From NCBI GenBank assembly GCA_910585525.1, contig CAJUFR010000045.1:1-17141 (forward strand): a DNA stretch of 17,141 nt, in the 5' to 3' direction. The translations under genes were made by a program, and so were the position numbers. Below, piece by piece: positions 14,370 through 17,141 of this stretch. This DNA is from an uncultured Angelakisella sp. (GTDB taxonomy: Bacteria > Bacillota > Clostridia > Oscillospirales > Ruminococcaceae). A model generated the notes under the pieces. That model was not told where the DNA came from. It saw only the letters and a program-made list of their open reading frames with translations, and made no database searches. Position 1 is the first letter of the stretch. Each line of letters begins with the position of its first letter.

Positions 14370-15602
14370 TTAAGAGACGGTCTGGGTCTGGATGAACTTG
14401 AAGGCGCCGTTCTCGATGGTCTTGATGTAGGCCATGTTCTTGTTGGCGTCGCCGTTCCCGTCAAAGGTGAGGCCGCCGGTGACCCCGTCGTAGGAGACGC
14501 CGGGCAGCGCCGCCTGGATGGAGGCCGCGTCCACGGCGCCCGCCGCCTTGATGGCCTCGATGGCGGTCATGTAGGCGTCGTAGCCCAGGGCGGACACCGC
14601 CGCCACGCCGTCGTTGCCGCCGTTGTTGGTGAGGTTCTGGGGATCGGCGGCCAGCCACGCCTTGTAGCCGGTGACGAAGTCCTTGGCGATGGTGCTGCTG
14701 GAGTCGTTCTCGTCGAAGAAGGTGGAGATATAGACCTCGCTGGTGTCAGCGCCGGCGTTCTCGATGATGGAGGTGTTCTCCCAGGTGTCACCGGCCATGA
14801 TGGGGCAGGTGATGCCCAGCTGGCGGGCCTGCTGGATGATCAGGGGGGCGGTGGCGATGGAGGAGGGGGCGAAGATGACATCCACGTTCTCGTTTTTGGC
14901 GTTGGCCAGGATGGCGTTGAAGTCCACCTCGCCGGTCTGGAACTCGCCGGTGACCACGGCGCCGCCGGCGGCCTCAAAGGCGGTCTTGAAGTAGTTGCCC
15001 AGGCCGGTGGAGTAGTCATCCCCCAGCTGGGTGATGACGAAGGCCTTCTTGGCGCCCTTGGACTGGGCGAAGCTGGCCATGACGGTGCCCTGGAAGGGGT
15101 CCAGGAAGCAGATGCGGAAGTAGTAATCGTTGCCCAGGGTCACCTGGGGATTGGTGCAGGAGACGCCGATGGCCGGGACCTTGGCCTCCCGGAAGATCTC
15201 GCCGGCGGCGATGGAGACGCCGGAGCCGTAGGAGCCCAGCACCACCGAGACGCCGGAGCCCACCAGGGACTGGGCGGCGGTGACCGCCTTGGAGGTATCG
15301 GACTGGTTATCCACCTCCACCAGTTCCACCTTGTAGGTCTTGCCCCCTACCTCCACGGTGGGGACCAGGCTGTGGGCGTACCGGATGCCCAGCACCTCCT
15401 GCTTGCCGCCGCCGCCGTTCTCGCCGGAGGCGGGCTCAAAGATGCCGATCTTCACGGTATCGGAACCGGAGGCCGCCGGGGTGGAACTGCCGCCGGGGGC
15501 GGGAGTACCGGAACCGCTGCCGGGGGCCGGGGCGCTGGAGCAGCCAGCCACCAGGGAAGCGGTCAAGATCAAACAGAGTACAGCTGCCAATAATTTCTTC
15601 AT
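14370..15602 (-). CDS. livK: Branched-chain amino acid ABC transporter substrate-binding lipoprotein
   Basis: This extracellular binding protein captures the amino acid and hands it to LivHM. It has 410 residues. A lipoprotein signal peptide MKKLLAAVLCLILTASLVAG ends at the lipobox cysteine C21. A Ser/Gly/Pro/Ala spacer (22-48) tethers it to the membrane. The periplasmic-binding-protein type 1 fold begins at TVKIGIFEPASGENG, with DNQSDTSKAVTAAQSLV, VVLGSYGSGVSIAAGEIF and VPAIGVSCTNPQVT as recognisable strand-helix units. The exact ligand (Leu, Ile or Val, or another amino acid) cannot be read from sequence. The ATG at 15602 has AGGAGG nine bases upstream. It is the first gene of the operon, with a promoter about 110 bases before it. 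Confidence 0.94.
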   Translation of the reverse strand: MKKLLAAVLCLILTASLVAGCSSAPAPGSGSGTPAPGGSSTPAASGSDTVKIGIFEPASGENGGGGKQEVLGIRYAHSLVPTVEVGGKTYKVELVEVDNQSDTSKAVTAAQSLVGSGVSVVLGSYGSGVSIAAGEIFREAKVPAIGVSCTNPQVTLGNDYYFRICFLDPFQGTVMASFAQSKGAKKAFVITQLGDDYSTGLGNYFKTAFEAAGGAVVTGEFQTGEVDFNAILANAKNENVDVIFAPSSIATAPLIIQQARQLGITCPIMAGDTWENTSIIENAGADTSEVYISTFFDENDSSSTIAKDFVTGYKAWLAADPQNLTNNGGNDGVAAVSALGYDAYMTAIEAIKAAGAVDAASIQAALPGVSYDGVTGGLTFDGNGDANKNMAYIKTIENGAFKFIQTQTVS

Positions 15603-15718
15603 GGTCTAGGTCCTCCTGTCGAAGTTATTTCGGGGCGCCGCCCTCGGGTGCTGCCCCAGGCGGTTTTTCCGCCATACACGGAAATCTGTTTTTATACCGG
15701 CTCCATGTATTGCACTTC

Positions 15719-15747
15719 ATTATAATCTATCTCCGCACAAAATGCAA
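15719..15747 (-). promoter_or_regulatory. Probable livK operon promoter
   Basis: On the minus strand, a perfect TATAAT (15724-15719) is preceded at 17 bases by TTGCAT (15747-15742). The resulting leader of about 110 bases contains a small GGCGG-AAAAA-CCGCC hairpin (15659-15673) and a GC-rich stem with arms GGGGC (15632-15636) and GCCCC (15653-15657). No known riboswitch was recognised. Confidence 0.55.
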
Positions 15748-16013
15748 TCACTTTTTCCTTGTCCGTCAGACATTTTGCTATTTGTACAGTTTCCGGGGTG
15801 ATGCAGGTCCGATTTTCTACTTTACCACATGAAAACTTCTTGCATCATTTTGCGTGATTTCCACCGGTGTACATATTCTTGCACATCTGTATGTCATATG
15901 AGGACGATTTTTGCCGCCCTATTTTGCAGGATTTGCTTTTCAAACTTGCATTTTTAAAAAAGACCCCTCTCCCCTACCCTACATCCTTATGCCGGGTGGA
16001 CAGAAAACAAAAG

Positions 16014-16050
16014 GATATCACTCATAAATTGTAATGATATCAGTCATAAA
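16014..16050 (+). repeat. Two 15-base direct repeats, 22 bases apart, upstream of hppA
   Basis: GATATCACTCATAAA (16014-16028) and GATATCAGTCATAAA (16036-16050) differ at one base, and their starts are 22 bases apart, close to two helical turns. They lie upstream of the extended -10 promoter candidate, centred at roughly -85 and -63. This fits paired binding sites for an activator. The cognate regulator is unknown. Confidence 0.7.
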
Positions 16051-16090
16051 AAATTTTATATTCAAAATAGTGGTAAACGGCACCGGAACG

Positions 16091-16099
16091 TGCTATCAT
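16091..16099 (+). promoter_or_regulatory. Candidate upstream hppA promoter (extended -10)
   Basis: TGC-TATCAT forms an extended -10 element with no good -35 box (TGGTAA at 17 bases spacing). Lack of a -35 box together with upstream direct repeats suggests activator dependence. Transcripts from here would enter the hairpin at 16104-16151 at once. Confidence 0.4.
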
Positions 16100-16103
16100 A
16101 AAT

Positions 16104-16151
16104 AAAAAGGTCTTTCCGTACCCCTTCCGGGGGCGGGATACACCTTTTTTT
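16104..16151 (+). terminator. Terminator-like hairpin upstream of hppA
   Basis: AAAAAGGT (16104-16111) pairs with ACCTTTTT (16142-16149) and leads into a seven-T run. Inside, CCCC-TTCC-GGGG and a TCC/GGA segment pair with interior mismatches. The minus strand also has a T run, so it could act both ways. No gene ends here: both neighbours start away from this point. It may therefore be an attenuator, the end of an unrecognised short RNA, or an insulator. Confidence 0.55.
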
Positions 16152-16153
16152 GT

Positions 16154-16183
16154 TTGTCCAAAGGGAGATCATACCTATATATA
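16154..16183 (+). promoter_or_regulatory. Candidate proximal hppA promoter
   Basis: TTGTCC (16154-16159) is followed by overlapping TATATA boxes at 16176-16181 (16 bases) and 16178-16183 (18 bases). Transcription would begin near 16190, giving a leader of only about 20 bases and bypassing the hairpin. Confidence 0.5.
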
Positions 16184-16208
16184 AGACAGGAAAGTGAGGT
16201 CATCTTTT

Positions 16209-17141
16209 ATGGAGATCAGCTTGGTCCTTGCGGCGGTGGCAGCCATCGCCTTCGCCCTGCTCCAGGGGATGGATATCCGCAGGATGCCGGTCACCGACCC
16301 CCGCATCGCCGAGATCGGGGGCTTCATCCGAAGCGGCGCCATGGCCTATCTGCGCCGCCAGTACATGGTGCTGGCGGTATTCGTGGCGGCGCTGGCGGTG
16401 GCGCTGGCCGTCATCCCCGGCCTGGGGCTGCCCACCGCCCTGGCCTTTGTCATGGGGGCGCTGTTTTCGGTGATCGCCGGGTACTGCGGCATGCGGGCCG
16501 CCACCGCCGCCAACACCCGCACCGCCCAGGCCGCCGGCCAGGGGCTGGAGCCCGCCTTCCGGGCCGCTTTCTCCGGCGGGTCGGTGATGGGGCTGATGGT
16601 GGTGGGGCTGGGGGCCCTGGGGGTCTCCAGCGTCTACCTGCTGAACCCGGGGAACTTGAATGTCCTCACCGGCTTTTCCCTGGGGGCCAGTTCCATCGCC
16701 CTCTTCTGCCGGGTGGGGGGCGGCATCTACACCAAGGCCGCCGACGTGGGCGCGGACCTGGTGGGCAAGGTGGAGGCCGGCATCCCGGAGGACGACCCCC
16801 GCAACCCCGCCGTCATCGCCGACAATGTGGGGGACAACGTGGGGGACGTGGCCGGGATGGGCAGCGACCTCTTTGAAAGCTATGTGGGCTGCATCGTCTC
16901 CGCCCTGCTGCTGGCGGTGGTCTGGGGCGGCAACCAGGCACTGCCCTACGTCCTGGGGCTGGTGGCGGCGGGCATCCTGGCCTCCATCCTGGGCATCTTT
17001 GTGGTGAAGGTGGCCAAGGCCAAAAACGCCCAACTCACCCTGAACATGGGCACCTACCTTTCCTCTGTCCTGCTGGTCATCGCCGCCTTTCTCCTGGGGG
17101 GCCTGCTGGAAAAGGGGATCCAGGCCTTTGCCGCCGTGGTC
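16209..17141 (+). CDS. hppA: Ion-pumping membrane pyrophosphatase, N-terminal part (runs off right edge)
   Basis: This enzyme hydrolyses pyrophosphate at the cytoplasmic face and pumps Na+ or H+ outward. The visible 311 residues are under half of the usual 650-750; the frame is open to the edge. Seen: several hydrophobic helices, the GGGIYTKAADVGADLVGK signature (170-187), the substrate-binding VEAGIPEDDPRNPAVIADN (188-206) and DNVGDNVGDVAGMGSDLFES (205-224). In the gate, D220 is followed three residues later by E223, the spacing of Na+-pumping enzymes such as that of Thermotoga. Plant H+ pumps have the glutamate four residues later. Some H+ pumps also have the earlier position, so the ion is a prediction. 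The potassium-dependence residue lies outside the window. The ATG at 16209 has GAGGT eight bases upstream. Confidence 0.97.
   Translation, partial: MEISLVLAAVAAIAFALLQGMDIRRMPVTDPRIAEIGGFIRSGAMAYLRRQYMVLAVFVAALAVALAVIPGLGLPTALAFVMGALFSVIAGYCGMRAATAANTRTAQAAGQGLEPAFRAAFSGGSVMGLMVVGLGALGVSSVYLLNPGNLNVLTGFSLGASSIALFCRVGGGIYTKAADVGADLVGKVEAGIPEDDPRNPAVIADNVGDNVGDVAGMGSDLFESYVGCIVSALLLAVVWGGNQALPYVLGLVAAGILASILGIFVVKVAKAKNAQLTLNMGTYLSSVLLVIAAFLLGGLLEKGIQAFAAVV

Larger units (their letters stand above)
15603..16208. other. Gene-free divergent intergenic region between livK and the pyrophosphatase gene
   Basis: This 606-base stretch has no credible reading frame. It is much richer in A+T than its surroundings between about 15660 and 16110. 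It holds the livK promoter and leader at the left. A middle part (15780-15960) has several copies of TTGCA, including three CTTGCA at 15839, 15878 and 15945. The right end has a pair of 15-base direct repeats, a terminator-like hairpin and two possible promoters for the pyrophosphatase gene. Confidence 0.8.

Noticed and set aside
14241..15593. A 450-codon Gly/Asp/Val-rich open frame on the plus strand opposite livK
   Set aside because: Antisense shadow of livK; the composition is a by-product of the complementary codon bias.
15603..15712. A riboswitch in the livK leader
   Set aside because: Two GC-rich stems can be drawn, but no conserved core of a known class and no terminator/antiterminator pair was found.
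1..17141. CRISPR arrays, insertion sequences, tRNA or rRNA genes, phage or defence genes
   Set aside because: No spaced repeat array, transposase, cloverleaf or rRNA-like stretch was seen. The genes are housekeeping or transport functions.

Overview
The window is a chromosomal segment of a GC-rich anaerobic Firmicute. The best guess is a Clostridia member of the Oscillospiraceae (Flavonifractor, Lawsonibacter or Intestinimonas type). The grounds are a clostridial-order V-type ATPase operon, a fused SecDF, NrdR, a polyamine- and peptide-independent branched-chain amino acid ABC operon, strong AGGAGG-type ribosome binding sites and very strong G/C third-position bias. The genus is inference from gene content and style. 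All genes are on the minus strand except cysE and the pyrophosphatase at the right edge.

Positions 1-5564 (minus) hold a V/A-type ATPase operon. In transcription order it encodes subunits G/H, I, K, E, C, F and the start of catalytic subunit A, which runs off the left edge; B and D are expected beyond it. Genes overlap or nearly touch, and three of the seven start with TTG behind a good Shine-Dalgarno sequence. The K subunit carries every residue that binds Na+ in the Enterococcus hirae rotor ring, so Na+ coupling is predicted. The promoter region (5565-5795) has an operator-like inverted repeat and a long imperfect hairpin in the leader.

Positions 5796-6685 (minus) hold a small DUF6514-like protein followed by the ribonucleotide reductase repressor NrdR. 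Positions 6824-9148 (minus) hold a fused SecD-SecF export motor with a clear UUCG-loop terminator. Positions 9416-10303 (plus) hold serine acetyltransferase, with its own promoter, a leader hairpin and a bidirectional terminator shared with the liv operon.

Positions 10408-15602 (minus) hold a complete branched-chain amino acid uptake operon: livK (lipoprotein), an unrecognised 127-residue protein, livH, livM, livG and livF. A strong GC palindrome after livK probably limits read-through, so that the binding protein exceeds the transporter. The 606-base gap at 15603-16208 is AT-rich and gene-free. It contains the livK promoter, a pair of 15-base direct repeats two helical turns apart and a terminator-like hairpin just ahead of the last gene.

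Positions 16209-17141 (plus) hold the N-terminal 311 residues of a membrane pyrophosphatase whose visible gate resembles Na+-pumping forms. With the V-ATPase this suggests linked Na+ energetics: the pyrophosphatase would build a Na+ gradient and the ATPase would make or spend it. No mobile element, CRISPR array, tRNA or rRNA was seen. I did not find a wholly new system. The least explained items are the small protein inside the liv operon and the regulatory architecture upstream of the pyrophosphatase.
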